From NCBI RefSeq assembly GCF_000260115.1, contig NZ_JH651379.1:434001-498000 (forward strand): a stretch of DNA of 64,000 nucleotides, in the 5' to 3' direction. This stretch comes from Galbibacter orientalis DSM 19592. GTDB lineage: Bacteria > Bacteroidota > Bacteroidia > Flavobacteriales > Flavobacteriaceae. The notes beneath the pieces were generated by a model that ran no database searches, was not told the DNA's origin, and worked only from the letters and a program-made list of their open reading frames with translations. Positions 27,901-37,048 of this stretch are shown in pieces (position 1 is the stretch's first letter; every line of letters begins with the position of its first letter). Made by a program: the position numbers and the translations under genes.

Positions 27901-28294
27901 CAACGAATTAAGCACGATTAAAACAGAAGAAGCGTTAACTTTATATGAAACTAGACTTATTGACCGCTTTGGAGAGCTCCCAGAAGAGGCAACCGACTTA
28001 CTAAACAGTGTTAGGATTAAATGGATTGCTACCGAGCTAGGCTTGGAGAGAATTATCTTGAAGCAAGGAAAAATGGTAGGTTATTTTATTGCCGACCAAC
28101 AAAGTAGTTTTTATCAAAGTAATCGTTTTAGAAATGTACTTCAATACATTCAAACACATCCAAACGTTGGAAAAATTAAAGAAAAACAAACTAGAAATGG
28201 GTTGCGCCTACTTATTACTTTTGAAAATATAAAATCTATAAACAAAGCGCTAAATACCCTAAAACCGTTTTTAGACCGTATTTACGTAGCCTAA
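24914..28294 (+). CDS. mfd: Transcription-repair coupling factor
   Basis: Removes RNA polymerase stalled at DNA lesions and recruits UvrA. The 1126 residues include a UvrB-like region (about 35-330), a CarD-like RNA-polymerase interaction domain (about 440-520, beginning IGDYVTHIDHGIGTF), a RecG-like superfamily 2 helicase and the C-terminal TRCF domain. Walker A is GDVGFGKTE (590-598), motif II is DEEQKFG (691-697), and motif VI is MRGRVGRS. Length and domain order are canonical. The start is GTG at 24914, with no ATG that would keep the full N terminus. It follows an isolated promoter and a hairpin-containing leader. Confidence 0.96.
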   Translation: MSNTITLAGLSQVITTYKESLQQQKLGRSIANSKNNTYLKGLVGSSISIVIANAFRETELPFLLVLNDKEEAAYHLNDLEQLIGEKDVLFYPGSYRRPYQIEETDNANILLRAEVLNRINSRKKPAIIVTYPEALFEKVVTKKELERSTLKINLNDKLSIDFINETLFEYKFKRVDFVTEPGEFSVRGGIVDVFSFSNDEPYRIEFFGEEVDSIRTFDVETQLSTEKLKKINIIPNVENKFLEEERESFLKYVSAKTVVFSRNSELLFSRIDGLFSKAEEAFTKLSKEIKHAPPKELFCDGALLKNQLKGFITIHLSAPKANDIAYETILFNTTPQPSFNKQFDLLIEDLNSNHEKGYKNYIYCVSEQQAKRFHDIFDDVETEVHYQTVVFSMYQGFIDNEFKIACYTDHQIFERYHKFQLKNGYSKKQAITLKELTNLEIGDYVTHIDHGIGTFGGLQKIQVEGKLQEAIKLIYGERDILYVSIHSLHKITKFNGKDGKPPKIYKLGSAAWKNLKKKTKSKVKEIAFNLIKLYAKRKTEKGFQYGPDSYLQNELEASFLYEDTPDQSTATEDVKRDMENEQPMDRLVCGDVGFGKTEVAIRAAFKAVDNGKQVAILVPTTILAFQHHKTFSERLSDMPVTIDYLNRFRTAKEKRDTLERLEEGKVDIIIGTHQLVNKNVKFKDLGLLIVDEEQKFGVAVKDKLKTIKENVDVLTLTATPIPRTLQFSLMAARDLSVITTPPPNRYPIESNVIQLNEEIIRDAVSYEIQRGGQIFFIHNRIENIKEVAGMVQRLVPDAKIGIGHGQMDGKKLEQLMLSFMNGDFDVLVATSIIESGLDVPNANTIFINNANNFGLSDLHQMRGRVGRSNKKAFCYFITPPYSAMTDDARKRIQALEQFTELGSGFNIAMKDLEIRGAGDILGGEQSGFMNEIGFDTYQKILQEAIEELKENEFADLYETPKNEDKVYVKDTQIDTDFQLLFPDDYINAITERLNLYNELSTIKTEEALTLYETRLIDRFGELPEEATDLLNSVRIKWIATELGLERIILKQGKMVGYFIADQQSSFYQSNRFRNVLQYIQTHPNVGKIKEKQTRNGLRLLITFENIKSINKALNTLKPFLDRIYVA

Positions 28295-28333
28295 TTTATA
28301 GTTTCGATTATACATCTATAAAAGATTAAACTG

Positions 28334-29641
28334 ATGAAAAAGATTTTATTCTTACTAATGTTAATTCCGTTTATTACATTAGCACAACACCATATTTCGG
28401 GAACTTTTACTCCTAAAGAACAATTTTCAAAGGTATTCTTGTATCAAGTAACGCCAAATTACCCAAGCTATATTTCTTATGCTTCCATAAAATCGGACGG
28501 AACTACAAGTATTCCTTTAGAAAGCAATTTAGAAACAGGGATGTATCGTTTGGTATTTGGTGCTCCCCAAGACGAATATTATTTTGACTTTATTTATAAT
28601 GGAAATGAAGATATTACTTTTGAATACACAGCTACAGAAGGGGTTACTTTTTTAACTTCTGAAGAAAATGTGTTACTTCAAAATTATAATGCAAATGCAG
28701 ATGAAGCCAAACATCTATTAAGCGCTACCTTTGAGCCCTCCGTTTCTAAGGAAACTTTCTCCAATGTTTTTAAAGCTATTGATGGAATTCAAAATGAATA
28801 TGAAACAAAGAGTGAAGGCATGCTTGCTAATCATTTTATAAAAACTGGAAGACTTCCTATTCCACAAAAACAAATTTCTTTAGAAGAATATTTAGCCCTA
28901 GAGAAAGCTAATTTCTTTAAACATATCGATTTTAATGACAATGCCTTACAACATTCCAACTATTTAGTAAATGCTTCTAAAATATATGTATTTCGATTTG
29001 CAGACAAAGAACAACCTCAACAATATATTAACAATATTGAAGATGTTATTAAAGAAATTGGAGATAATCCAGTGGTTCAAAAGTCTATTCTAGAGGCTTT
29101 GTGGTATGACTTTTCGGACAATGAAAACATGAAGGTTGCCAATTATATCTCCGATAATTATCTAGAGAAATTAGCCACCGTTGCTGGAGATAAAAAATTG
29201 CTTTCAGAAATTAAAATATATAAAAATACAGGAGTTGGAGCAAAAGCTCCTAATTTTAATATTGGCAATTCTAAGAGTTTATACGACCTAAAAGATGCAA
29301 ATAATTACCTCGTTATTTTTTGGAGTAGCACTTGTTCTCACTGCTTAAAAGAGCTGCCTGAAGTAAAAAAATTTCTTTCTAATTTAGAAAATAAAAACTT
29401 ACAAATAGTAGCCTTTGGTTTAGAAGAAAATGAAAACCCTTGGAAAGATACTATTAAATTATATCCAGATTTTATACACGTCTATGGAGCTGGAAAATGG
29501 AATAATGCAACTTCCAATGCGTATAATGTTACAGAAACTCCTACCTATTATGTTTTAGATACCGATAAAAATATAATTGCAAAACCAGACTCATTAGAAG
29601 AACTAGAAGCTGCACTTAAGGGGTTACCAACAACAAAATAA
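28334..29641 (+). CDS. Exported thioredoxin-like (TlpA/AhpC-TSA) thiol-disulfide protein
   Basis: A signal peptide (ILFLLMLIPFITLAQ) is followed by a DUF4369-like beta-rich N-terminal domain (about 20-110), a helical linker and a C-terminal thioredoxin fold (about 295-430). The redox centre is FWSSTCSHCLKELPE, a CSHC CxxC motif, with a cis-Pro in TETPTYYVL. It probably reduces disulfides in periplasmic proteins, as for Bacteroidota TlpA-like proteins. It starts 40 bp after mfd on the same strand. Partner proteins are unknown. Confidence 0.87.
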   Translation: MKKILFLLMLIPFITLAQHHISGTFTPKEQFSKVFLYQVTPNYPSYISYASIKSDGTTSIPLESNLETGMYRLVFGAPQDEYYFDFIYNGNEDITFEYTATEGVTFLTSEENVLLQNYNANADEAKHLLSATFEPSVSKETFSNVFKAIDGIQNEYETKSEGMLANHFIKTGRLPIPQKQISLEEYLALEKANFFKHIDFNDNALQHSNYLVNASKIYVFRFADKEQPQQYINNIEDVIKEIGDNPVVQKSILEALWYDFSDNENMKVANYISDNYLEKLATVAGDKKLLSEIKIYKNTGVGAKAPNFNIGNSKSLYDLKDANNYLVIFWSSTCSHCLKELPEVKKFLSNLENKNLQIVAFGLEENENPWKDTIKLYPDFIHVYGAGKWNNATSNAYNVTETPTYYVLDTDKNIIAKPDSLEELEAALKGLPTTK

Positions 29642-29730
29642 TAGCTTGATCTTTTTGTTGCAAAGTCATTAATAAGCTATACCTTTCTAAGGCATTAAAC
29701 TCTCTAAGGTGGTTAAAGATTTGAAAACTT

Positions 29731-30390
29731 CTATAAAGCTTTCAAATCTTTAATTACTTTAAATGCAACATCAATTTGGTCTTCGCCAACAATAATGGTG
29801 AATTCATTGGTGGTAGAAATTACTTCGTGAAGTATAATTCCTTCCCAAGCCAATCTTTGAAAAATAAAGTAATAAATCCCTGGAATAATAACATTCTCTT
29901 CTGGAAGCTTCACACTAATAGAAGATAACTTATCTATTTTTTGAGTAAGCCTTTCATCTTTAAAAATGTTTTCAACCACTTCGTTCATAGAATCGCTTAC
30001 TACAATATTGGTTTCATTAACTCCACGTGAAGACGTATAAAACACATCTTTGTTGTCATTAATTTCTTGCAATAAACGTGCTTGTTTGTTCAGAATAGTG
30101 TCGGAGACTAAAAAAGTATAATCAATCAGCGAGGAACGCACTGTAATTTCCCCTATGTTTTTTAATACTTTTAAAATTCGGTGTGTAGCTCTAAACTCTA
30201 ATTCAGACGAGAGTCTTTTTAAAGCCATTACAATAGCTCCATTACGAACATCTTTACCTAGTTGCTCTTCAATTTCTGGCTTAATATTTCTAGAAAGGGA
30301 AGTTAAATTTATAATTCCTTGTGCCAGTGCACTTTGCAAAAATGGCTTTGATTTAATGTAATTTTCTACAATTGACGATATTGTTTTCAT
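29731..30390 (-). CDS. ACT-domain-like protein (219 aa), aspartate-kinase-regulatory-like
   Basis: The N-terminal half is helical with a winged-helix-like flavour (IINLTSLSRNIKPEIEEQLG, AIVMALKRL). The C-terminal half shows two ACT-like repeats (ISVKLPEENVIIPGIYYFIF, then GIILHEVISTTNEFTIIVGE), as in the regulatory end of aspartate kinases. There is no kinase domain. Such stand-alone proteins are common in Flavobacteriia and often over-annotated as aspartate kinase. It may sense an amino acid. It lies downstream of yraN but after a terminator, so it is likely transcribed on its own. Confidence 0.7.
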   Translation of the reverse strand: MKTISSIVENYIKSKPFLQSALAQGIINLTSLSRNIKPEIEEQLGKDVRNGAIVMALKRLSSELEFRATHRILKVLKNIGEITVRSSLIDYTFLVSDTILNKQARLLQEINDNKDVFYTSSRGVNETNIVVSDSMNEVVENIFKDERLTQKIDKLSSISVKLPEENVIIPGIYYFIFQRLAWEGIILHEVISTTNEFTIIVGEDQIDVAFKVIKDLKAL

Positions 30391-30498
30391 TTTGTGGTTT
30401 GGTTTGGTACTTATGAGGGCGTAAATTTAAGTCATCTTTTCCTTAAAAACAAAAAATTAAACGAAATGTTTTATTTATAACAATTTGTTTGTATTGAA

Positions 30499-30521
30499 AA
30501 AGCCCAGTATTAAAGGGCTTT
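30499..30521 (-). terminator. Terminator of yraN
   Basis: On the minus strand AAAGCCC pairs with GGGCTTT and T's follow, 8 bases after the yraN stop. Confidence 0.8.
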
Positions 30522-30528
30522 CAGACGA

Positions 30529-30888
30529 TTAAAAATAATAAAAAGCATCTTCAAAATGCTTGATATCGTAAATTCCTTTGTTTTTAAAGACGGCTATAAT
30601 ATCAAAACGAACTTCTTTATCAATACCATTCTCTATTATATAATGATTCATTACTTTAACCAACAATTTAATTTTCTTTGGGATTACAAAACTCTGTGGA
30701 TCTCCATAAAAAATTGAACTTCTAGCTTTCACCTCTACACAGATAATTTGGTTATTTATTTCAGCTATAACATCTACTTCAGCAAAATTATATCTATAAT
30801 TACGTTCTAAAATAGTATACCCCTTTTTAAATAATAATGCCACAGCCATTTCTTCTGCCTTTTGCCCAAATACATTATGAACTGCCAT
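30529..30888 (-). CDS. YraN/UPF0102-family predicted endonuclease-fold protein
   Basis: A 119-residue protein with the restriction-endonuclease-like fold of the YraN family, of unresolved function (linked in other bacteria to DNA repair or uptake). Catalytic-type residues are visible: Asp39 in AEVDVIAE and Glu52-Val-Lys54 in CVEVKARSS, preceded by the family's N-terminal GQKAEEMAVALLFKKGY. Length is typical. It is a single gene with its own terminator; the 526-bp gap upstream holds repeat S. Confidence 0.93.
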   Translation of the reverse strand: MAVHNVFGQKAEEMAVALLFKKGYTILERNYRYNFAEVDVIAEINNQIICVEVKARSSIFYGDPQSFVIPKKIKLLVKVMNHYIIENGIDKEVRFDIIAVFKNKGIYDIKHFEDAFYYF

Positions 30889-30994
30889 GATTCTATTTTA
30901 TAGAAAATATTCTTCAATATAAGCTTTTAACCAGAATAAAAAAATATTTTCATAAAGTTTATAACTCATTAACTAGAAGTGTATTTATCATATT

Positions 30995-31305
30995 AAAATC
31001 ATTAATGTCCGAGTAAAAATACAAGAACGCTTAGCTATTAGAAAAAAGAACAAATTTTAACTGTCACAAAATAGGTAGTTTATAGAAAAAAACAGCGTTG
31101 ATGGTTAGCGCAGCTAAAGCCATTTAGATTAGTATTAGAGCTAACAAATAATCAACGTAATTTTAAACTAAAACCAAACAAAATGACTAAAATCATCTTT
31201 TTAGTCATTTTTACTAATAGCAAGGGGTCTTATTTTAAAAACCTCATTTAAACCTTGATATAAATGGAGTCCAATAAATTCTGTTACCTTTTTTCATCTA
31301 AAACC
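30995..31305 (+). repeat. Dispersed repeat S, copy B (longer form)
   Basis: About 310 bp matching 18495-18712, with about 90 bp extra in the middle. The extra part contains nested inverted repeats: CGTTGAT...ATCAACG enclosing GTTAGC...GCTAAC, then AAAATGACTAAAA with TTTTAGTCATTTT. It occupies most of the 532-bp gap 30889-31420; the 106 bp before it and 115 bp after it show no gene. A 31-codon minus-strand frame (31201-31293) shares FIGLxLxQGLNEVFKI with copy A before an indel breaks the alignment. Confidence 0.8.
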
Positions 31306-31420
31306 AAAGTGTATATAAGTAATAAACAGTAATGAAAAAACAAGCTTTATGAATTGATTACTATTTAATATAAAACTCTCTTGAAAATCCTTATTTTTGT
31401 GACTTCAATAAATTTTGAGA

Positions 31421-33517
31421 ATGTCACAGAAATACAACGATACCCCCCAAAACAAAAACAGATTTACAATTACAGCAGCATTGCCATACACCAATGGTCC
31501 AATTCATATTGGCCATCTAGCAGGTGTTTATGTGCCAGCAGATATTTATGCAAGATATTTAAGACTGAAAGGAAAAGATGTGGCTTTTATCTGTGGAAGC
31601 GATGAACATGGTGCTGCCATCCCAATGAAAGCAAAAAAAGAAGGTGTTACTCCACAGGAGATTATTGATAAATACAACGGGATTATCAAGAAGTCTTTTG
31701 AAGAATTTGGAATTTCATTTGATAATTACTCTCGTACTTCTGCTAAAATTCATCATAAAACGGCCTCCGGTTTTTTTAAGAAAATGTATGAGGACGGAAA
31801 GTTTATTGAAGAAATTACAGAACAGTTGTATGATGAAGAAGCACAGCAGTTTTTAGCAGATAGATTTGTAGTTGGAACTTGTCCAAAATGTAATCATGAC
31901 GGGGCTTATGGAGATCAATGTGAAAGCTGCGGAAGTTCTTTAAATGCTACAGATCTTATCAATCCAAAGTCTACAATTTCGGGTTCTATTCCTGTTTTAA
32001 GAGAAACAAAACACTGGTTTTTACCTTTAGACCAATACGATACATTTTTAAGAGAATGGATTATTAAAGGTCATAAAAAAGATTGGAAATCTAATGTATA
32101 CGGACAAGTAAAAAGCTGGATTGATGAAGGCTTAAAAGCCCGTGCTGTAACGCGCGACTTAGATTGGGGAATTCCTGTTCCTGTAGAAGGTGCCGAAGGA
32201 AAAGTGCTTTATGTATGGTTTGATGCGCCTATTGGCTATATCTCTTCCACCAAAGAATGGGCAGAACGCGAAGGAAAAGATTGGGAGCCTTACTGGAAAG
32301 ACTCACGACTAATACATTTTATTGGGAAAGACAATATTGTATTCCATTGTATTATTTTTCCTGCTATGCTTCAGGCTCATGGAGATTTTATTTTACCTGA
32401 AAACGTTCCTGCAAATGAGTTTTTAAACCTTGAAGGACAAAAACTTTCAACCTCAAAAAATTGGGCAGTTTGGCTCCATGAATACCTAGAGGATTTTCCA
32501 GAAAAACAAGATGTTTTGCGTTATACGTTAACTGCAAATGCTCCAGAAAACAAAGACAACGACTTTACTTGGAAAGATTTTCAGGCTAGAAATAATAATG
32601 AACTTGTGGCAATTTTTGGCAATTTTATTAACCGAGTTATTGTCCTCACACATAAATATTACGATGGTAAAATTCCAGCACCAAATACTTTTTCCGATAT
32701 AGATACACAAACACTTCAGGAATTAAAAAAATATCCTGAAATTATTTCGAATTCTATTGAAAAATATCGATTCAGAGAAGCATCTCAAGAGTTAATGAAT
32801 GTAGCGCGACTTGGAAACAAATACCTTGCCGATGAAGAACCATGGAAGGTTATTAAACAAGACGAAGAGCGCGTAAAAACTGTTATGTATGTAGCATTAC
32901 AAATAGCTGCTGGATTGGCTGTTTTAAGTGAACCTTTTTTACCTTTTACATCCAATAATCTTAAAAAGATGCTTGCTTTTGGTACCTTGAACAACATACC
33001 AGCATGGAATGATATTGCTGAAAAAGACGTGCTTCTTCCTGCCGAACATACTGTTGAAAAAGCTTCTTTACTATTTACAAAAGTAGAAGACGAAGAAATT
33101 CAGAAACAATTAGACAGATTAGAAGCTACTAAAAAAGCAAATCAGGCAAGCATTGCAGAAGAAAATGCAACGGTAGAGCCTCAAAAAGACACCATCACTT
33201 TTGACGATTTTTCGAAATTAGATATTCGTGTGGGTACTATTTTAGAAGCTGAAAAAATGCCAAAAGCAGACAAACTTTTGGTACTTAAAGTTGATACTGG
33301 ATTAGATGTTAGAACCATTGTTTCGGGCATTGCAAAAAGCTTTACTCCTGAAGAAATTGTAGGAAAACAAGTTAGTGTTTTGGTAAATTTAGCTCCTCGA
33401 AAATTAAGAGGTGTAGAAAGTGAAGGCATGATTTTAATGACCGAAAACAAAGATGGGAAATTAGTCTTTTTAAATCCAGATGAAGCCAATATTCCAAACG
33501 GGAAAACCATCAATTAA
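31421..33517 (+). CDS. metG: Methionyl-tRNA synthetase
   Basis: Charges tRNA-Met with methionine. The class I core has the HIGH-type motif [10 protein letters not shown] near residues 23-32 and the KMSKS-type motif KLSTSKN near 340. A zinc-binding insert is seen as [18 protein letters not shown] (four Cys, near 146-163). The C-terminal tRNA-binding OB domain (about 590-698) starts [12 protein letters not shown]. The length of 698 residues fits a MetG1 with fused C-terminal domain. I use ATG at 31421; an in-frame TTG six bases upstream is less likely. A TATTTTTG at 31393-31400 may be its -7 element. Confidence 0.96.
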   Translation: MSQKYNDTPQNKNRFTITAALPYTNGPIHIGHLAGVYVPADIYARYLRLKGKDVAFICGSDEHGAAIPMKAKKEGVTPQEIIDKYNGIIKKSFEEFGISFDNYSRTSAKIHHKTASGFFKKMYEDGKFIEEITEQLYDEEAQQFLADRFVVGTCPKCNHDGAYGDQCESCGSSLNATDLINPKSTISGSIPVLRETKHWFLPLDQYDTFLREWIIKGHKKDWKSNVYGQVKSWIDEGLKARAVTRDLDWGIPVPVEGAEGKVLYVWFDAPIGYISSTKEWAEREGKDWEPYWKDSRLIHFIGKDNIVFHCIIFPAMLQAHGDFILPENVPANEFLNLEGQKLSTSKNWAVWLHEYLEDFPEKQDVLRYTLTANAPENKDNDFTWKDFQARNNNELVAIFGNFINRVIVLTHKYYDGKIPAPNTFSDIDTQTLQELKKYPEIISNSIEKYRFREASQELMNVARLGNKYLADEEPWKVIKQDEERVKTVMYVALQIAAGLAVLSEPFLPFTSNNLKKMLAFGTLNNIPAWNDIAEKDVLLPAEHTVEKASLLFTKVEDEEIQKQLDRLEATKKANQASIAEENATVEPQKDTITFDDFSKLDIRVGTILEAEKMPKADKLLVLKVDTGLDVRTIVSGIAKSFTPEEIVGKQVSVLVNLAPRKLRGVESEGMILMTENKDGKLVFLNPDEANIPNGKTIN

Positions 33518-33529
33518 AAAAAATCTAAT

Positions 33530-33611
33530 ATATTTAATCCATTTCGACGTAGAGTCCTTCGGTAAACTCAGAAAAAGCTTTGGGGAATAAAACCCTCAAT
33601 AAGGGATTTAA
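33530..33611 (+). repeat. Dispersed repeat R, copy R2 (lacks the 5' hairpin block)
   Basis: It starts at TTTAATCCATTTCGACGTAG and continues through TCCTTCGGTAAACTCAG, AGCTTTGGGGAATAAAACCC, TCAATAAGGGATTTAA. The first 45 bp of the full element are absent. It begins about a dozen bases after the metG stop and runs straight into the metG terminator. Confidence 0.85.
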
Positions 33612-33647
33612 AACCCCAAAAGTTTAAAAAGCCTTTGGGGTTTTAAA
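33607..33647 (+). terminator. Terminator of metG
   Basis: TTTAAAACCCCAAA pairs with TTTGGGGTTTTAAA (14 bp, 13-base loop). Its left arm shares the final ATTTAA of repeat R2. Confidence 0.85.
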
Positions 33648-33652
33648 ATAGA

Positions 33653-33699
33653 GAACCTCAGTGCCTGCTTTGAGGCACTAAATTCTCCAAGAAATTAAC
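33653..33699 (+). repeat. Degenerate 3' half of repeat R, with hairpin
   Basis: ACCTCAGTGCCTGCTTTGAG then GCACTAAATTCTCC and AAATTAA follow the same order as the R 3' half (ACTCAG, GGCTTTGGGGAATAAAACCCTC, GATTTAA) with substitutions. It contains TGCCT-GCTTTG-AGGCA as its own hairpin and ends 5 bp before the tex start codon. Confidence 0.45.
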
Positions 33700-33703
33700 C
33701 ACT

Positions 33704-35830
33704 ATGCAATCACTTATTCATTATATAGCCAGTAAAACTTCTATCTCCAACAAAAGTATAGAAAGTACTATACATCTTATTAATCAAGACTGTACAATTC
33801 CTTTTATATCACGCTATAGAAAAGAAGCAACTGGAAATTTAGATGAAGTACAAGTTGGAGATATTGTTACGCTTAAAAAAGACTTTGAAGCCTTACAAAA
33901 ACGAAAAGAGAGTATTTTAAAATCGTTGGAAGAGCAGGCAGTACTTTCTGATGAATTAAAACAAAAAATAGAGAATACAGATACGCTAATTGCGTTAGAA
34001 GATTTATACCTTCCTTATAAAAAATCGAGGAAAACAAAGGCAGACACTGCTAGAGAAAATGGTTTGGAGCCTCTTGCTAAAATAATCATGGCACAAAACG
34101 CTAACGACCTCGATTTTCTAGCTTCCAAATACTTAAATAAAAATATTTCTTCGGAAGAAAATGCACTGGAAGGCGCCAGACATATTATTGCTGAATGGAT
34201 TAACGAACGCATAGATATTAGAAACTCCCTTCGTAATCAATATGACCGTTATTCAGAAATTACTACAAAAGTTGTTAAAGCAAAGGCTGAAGAAGAAAAT
34301 GCTCAAAAATATAGAGATTACTTTGATTGGAATGAACCTCTAAAACGCTGCCCATCTCATAGACTTTTAGCTATTTTAAGAGCAGAAAATGAAGGTTTTA
34401 TAAAACTTAAAATTTCCATAGACCAAGACAGAGCGTTGGATTATATTGAAAATAGAATTATTAAATCTGATAACCACTGTGCTACTCAAATAGAGCTTGC
34501 TATTAAAGATGCGTTTAAAAGATTATTAGCCCCTGCATTAGCTAACGAAGCGCTATCCAATGCAAAAGAAAAAGCAGATACTACTGCAATAGCTGTTTTC
34601 GCAAAAAACTTGAATCAGTTGCTTTTGAGTCCGCCATTAGGAGAAAAAACTATTTTAGCTATTGATCCTGGCTTTAGAACCGGCTGCAAAATAGTGTGTT
34701 TAGACAAGCAAGGCGGTTTAGTACATAACGAAACAATATATCCTCACGAGCCGAGAAAAGAAGCCACACAAGCAATAAAAAAAATAAGCACGCTTGTAAA
34801 TGCATATAAAATTGAAGCCATTGCCATTGGAAACGGAACGGCATCTCGAGAAACAGAAACATTAATTAAGCGCATCCGATTTGAAACTGATGTTCAGGTT
34901 TTTGTTGTTAGTGAAGCTGGAGCTTCTATATATTCGGCTTCTAAAATAGCCCGAGAAGAATTCCCAAATTACGATGTAACAGTAAGAGGTGCAGTTTCTA
35001 TAGGAAGAAGACTTTCTGACCCTCTCGCAGAATTAGTAAAAATTGAAGCAAAGTCTATTGGAGTTGGGCAATATCAACACGATGTAGACCAAACTAAACT
35101 AAAAGAAGCGTTGGACCGCGTTGTAGAAAGTTGCGTAAATAAAGTAGGCGTAAATATTAATACTGCAAGTCCTTCGCTATTAAGTTATGTTTCTGGTATT
35201 GGAGAAAAACTAGCCGAAAACATAGTGATTTATAGAGATGAAAACGGGGCTTTCACTTCAAGAGAAGAGATTAAAAATGTAACTAGACTAGGGAATAAAG
35301 CCTTTGAGCAAAGTGCAGGGTTTCTAAGAATCAAGAATGCTAAAAATCCGTTAGATGATTCTGCCGTACATCCTGAAAGTTATTCCGTAGTAAAAAAAAT
35401 GGCTGCCGATTTAAAAGTTAATATTCAAGAGTTAGTTGGAAATAAAGAACTTATAAAAACTATTCAGCTTAAAAAATATTGTACCGAAAATATTGGTTTA
35501 CCAACACTTACGGATATTGTAAAAGAATTAGAAAAACCAGGTATAGACCCTAGAGAAAAGGCGAAAATATTTGAATTCGACCCTACAATTAAAACCATAA
35601 ACGATTTACGAGAAGGGCAAATACTCCCTGGAATTGTAAATAATATTACCAATTTTGGGTGTTTTGTAGATATCGGAATTAAAGAAAGTGGCTTAGTACA
35701 TATCTCAAAATTAACCGATGGTTATATTACTGATGTAAATGAAGTGGTAAGTCTTCAACAGCATGTAAAAGTAAAAGTGATAGAAATTGATATCCCTCGT
35801 AAGCGAATTCAGCTTGCTATGAATTTTTAA
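33704..35830 (+). CDS. Tex-family RNA-binding transcription accessory protein
   Basis: The 708-residue protein has the full Tex layout: an N-terminal helical region with PFISRYRKEATGNLDE, a YqgF/RNase-H-like domain beginning ILAIDPGFRTGCK (near 324), helix-hairpin-helix motifs (NTASPSLLSYVSGIGEKLAE), and a C-terminal S1 RNA-binding domain (LPGIVNNITNFGCFVDIGI). Tex is a conserved bacterial relative of Spt6 that binds nucleic acid and affects transcription. Length is slightly shorter than the usual 750-780 residues, without loss of a domain. Degenerate R sequences lie on both sides of the gene. Confidence 0.95.
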   Translation: MQSLIHYIASKTSISNKSIESTIHLINQDCTIPFISRYRKEATGNLDEVQVGDIVTLKKDFEALQKRKESILKSLEEQAVLSDELKQKIENTDTLIALEDLYLPYKKSRKTKADTARENGLEPLAKIIMAQNANDLDFLASKYLNKNISSEENALEGARHIIAEWINERIDIRNSLRNQYDRYSEITTKVVKAKAEEENAQKYRDYFDWNEPLKRCPSHRLLAILRAENEGFIKLKISIDQDRALDYIENRIIKSDNHCATQIELAIKDAFKRLLAPALANEALSNAKEKADTTAIAVFAKNLNQLLLSPPLGEKTILAIDPGFRTGCKIVCLDKQGGLVHNETIYPHEPRKEATQAIKKISTLVNAYKIEAIAIGNGTASRETETLIKRIRFETDVQVFVVSEAGASIYSASKIAREEFPNYDVTVRGAVSIGRRLSDPLAELVKIEAKSIGVGQYQHDVDQTKLKEALDRVVESCVNKVGVNINTASPSLLSYVSGIGEKLAENIVIYRDENGAFTSREEIKNVTRLGNKAFEQSAGFLRIKNAKNPLDDSAVHPESYSVVKKMAADLKVNIQELVGNKELIKTIQLKKYCTENIGLPTLTDIVKELEKPGIDPREKAKIFEFDPTIKTINDLREGQILPGIVNNITNFGCFVDIGIKESGLVHISKLTDGYITDVNEVVSLQQHVKVKVIEIDIPRKRIQLAMNF

Positions 35831-35935
35831 GTAAATAATCTGTATCTTAATAAATTAGAATAATAACTTCCATTGGAAGTAGTTTATAAAACAATAGTAA
35901 GAAATACTAAAAAAACCGACAAAGTGTTATTTCAA

Positions 35936-36004
35936 GTAATTACCTCGATGCAAAGCAGGAGGTGCTCTGGGAAATAAAGCTCTCAATGAGGGATTTAAAC
36001 CTCG
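35936..36004 (+). repeat. Dispersed repeat R, internally deleted copy R6
   Basis: It keeps the start (AGTAATTACCTCGATGCAAAGC) in part and the end (TGCTCTGGGAAATAAAGC, TCTCAATGAGGGATTTAA) and lacks the central CATTTCGACG block. It lies about 105 bp after the tex stop and 50 bp before the PAP2 gene. Confidence 0.6.
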
Positions 36005-36054
36005 ATTATCGAGTAGCAGTATTATTAGTTATAAATTAATGAAAATTTTGTAAA

Positions 36055-36930
36055 ATGTTTGTCAATCGTTATTTTAAAAAAGTAGTTTCAGGGTTTTGCT
36101 ATGCTGTATTACTTTTTTTTATACTGAATTCTTATTCAGTTCAATCGCAAAATGTAAATTTTCTGGATAAAGATGCTACTCGGTGGCAAATGTTAAAATA
36201 CGATACAGGAAACATGTTTAAAGGAATTTTATATTCCTACAGTCGCCCTTTTCATTGGCAGAAAAAACAATGGATACAATTTGGAGGAGTTGCTGCCACC
36301 ACCTCATTTCTATATGTTTTTGACGAACAAACCAACGACTATTTTGTTGAGCAAAGTGATGACGTTCCTGAATTTATAAAAGATTATGGCTGGTATTACG
36401 GAAGTCCGCAAAACAACTATATGCTTACGGCTGCGGTGTATTTAACAGGACTTGGATTAAAAAACGAAAAACTTAGAAGAACAGGAGTGCTTTTAATTTC
36501 GTCGGCATCGGCGGCTGGATTGTTACAGCAAATGAGTAAATATGCTTTTGGGAGAGCAAGACCTAGAAGTGGCGATAATAAGAACTCATTCTATCCGTTT
36601 ACAAGTAATAAAGATTATCATTCATTTCCTTCTGGGCATACTATTTTAGCTTTCACCAACGCCTATGCCATAGCAAAACAATTTAAAAACCCTTGGATAA
36701 AAGGCGGCATCTATACTTTAGGATTAGTTCCTGGCGTGTCAAGGTTATGGGCAGACGCCCATTGGCTTACAGATGTTGTTGTTGGAGTAGCAATAAGTAT
36801 TGCAACCGTAGAAGCTATTGATAGATTTTTAGATAGTAAATACGAACAAAAATATAACGATAAAAGAAAAAAAGTTAGTTGGGATCTACGCATCGGTGCT
36901 GGTCAATTTGGGGTGGTTATGCAATTTTAA
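36055..36930 (+). CDS. PAP2-family membrane phosphatase (291 aa)
   Basis: A type 2 phosphatidic-acid phosphatase, likely acting on lipid A, undecaprenyl pyrophosphate or phospholipid phosphates at the periplasmic face. The three family motifs are KYAFGRARPRS (near 162), SFPSGHT (near 188) and SRLWADAHWLTDVVVG (near 228). An N-terminal hydrophobic segment or signal (AVLLFFILNSYSVQSQ) and several further membrane segments are visible. The substrate is not resolved. It is followed 118 bp later by ferritin on the same strand, without an obvious functional tie. Confidence 0.9.
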   Translation: MFVNRYFKKVVSGFCYAVLLFFILNSYSVQSQNVNFLDKDATRWQMLKYDTGNMFKGILYSYSRPFHWQKKQWIQFGGVAATTSFLYVFDEQTNDYFVEQSDDVPEFIKDYGWYYGSPQNNYMLTAAVYLTGLGLKNEKLRRTGVLLISSASAAGLLQQMSKYAFGRARPRSGDNKNSFYPFTSNKDYHSFPSGHTILAFTNAYAIAKQFKNPWIKGGIYTLGLVPGVSRLWADAHWLTDVVVGVAISIATVEAIDRFLDSKYEQKYNDKRKKVSWDLRIGAGQFGVVMQF

Positions 36931-37048
36931 ACACTTCCTATTACCCCCTCTTACTTTTAGATAGACTATTTTTAAATTGTCAAGAAGACCTTCGGTTTTC
37001 TTAAATCTAATTTTTTATTTCGTTATTTTTATCAAAAACAAAGAAACC

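Noticed and set aside
29660-29715. Further copy of repeat R after the thioredoxin-like gene
   Set aside because: Only a short stretch (GGCATTAAACTCTCTAAG with GGTTAA) resembles the R 3' half; too weak to list as a feature without an alignment score.
31080-31165. attC-like site or integron cassette in repeat S copy B (GTTAGC...GCTAAC)
   Set aside because: The inverted repeats do not fit the RYYYAAC/GTTRRRY attC core sites and are not followed by a cassette gene or integrase.
36977-37048. Longer ferritin start at 36977
   Set aside because: The extension is not like ferritin and would displace ferroxidase residues that match FtnA numbering exactly from the ATG at 37049.
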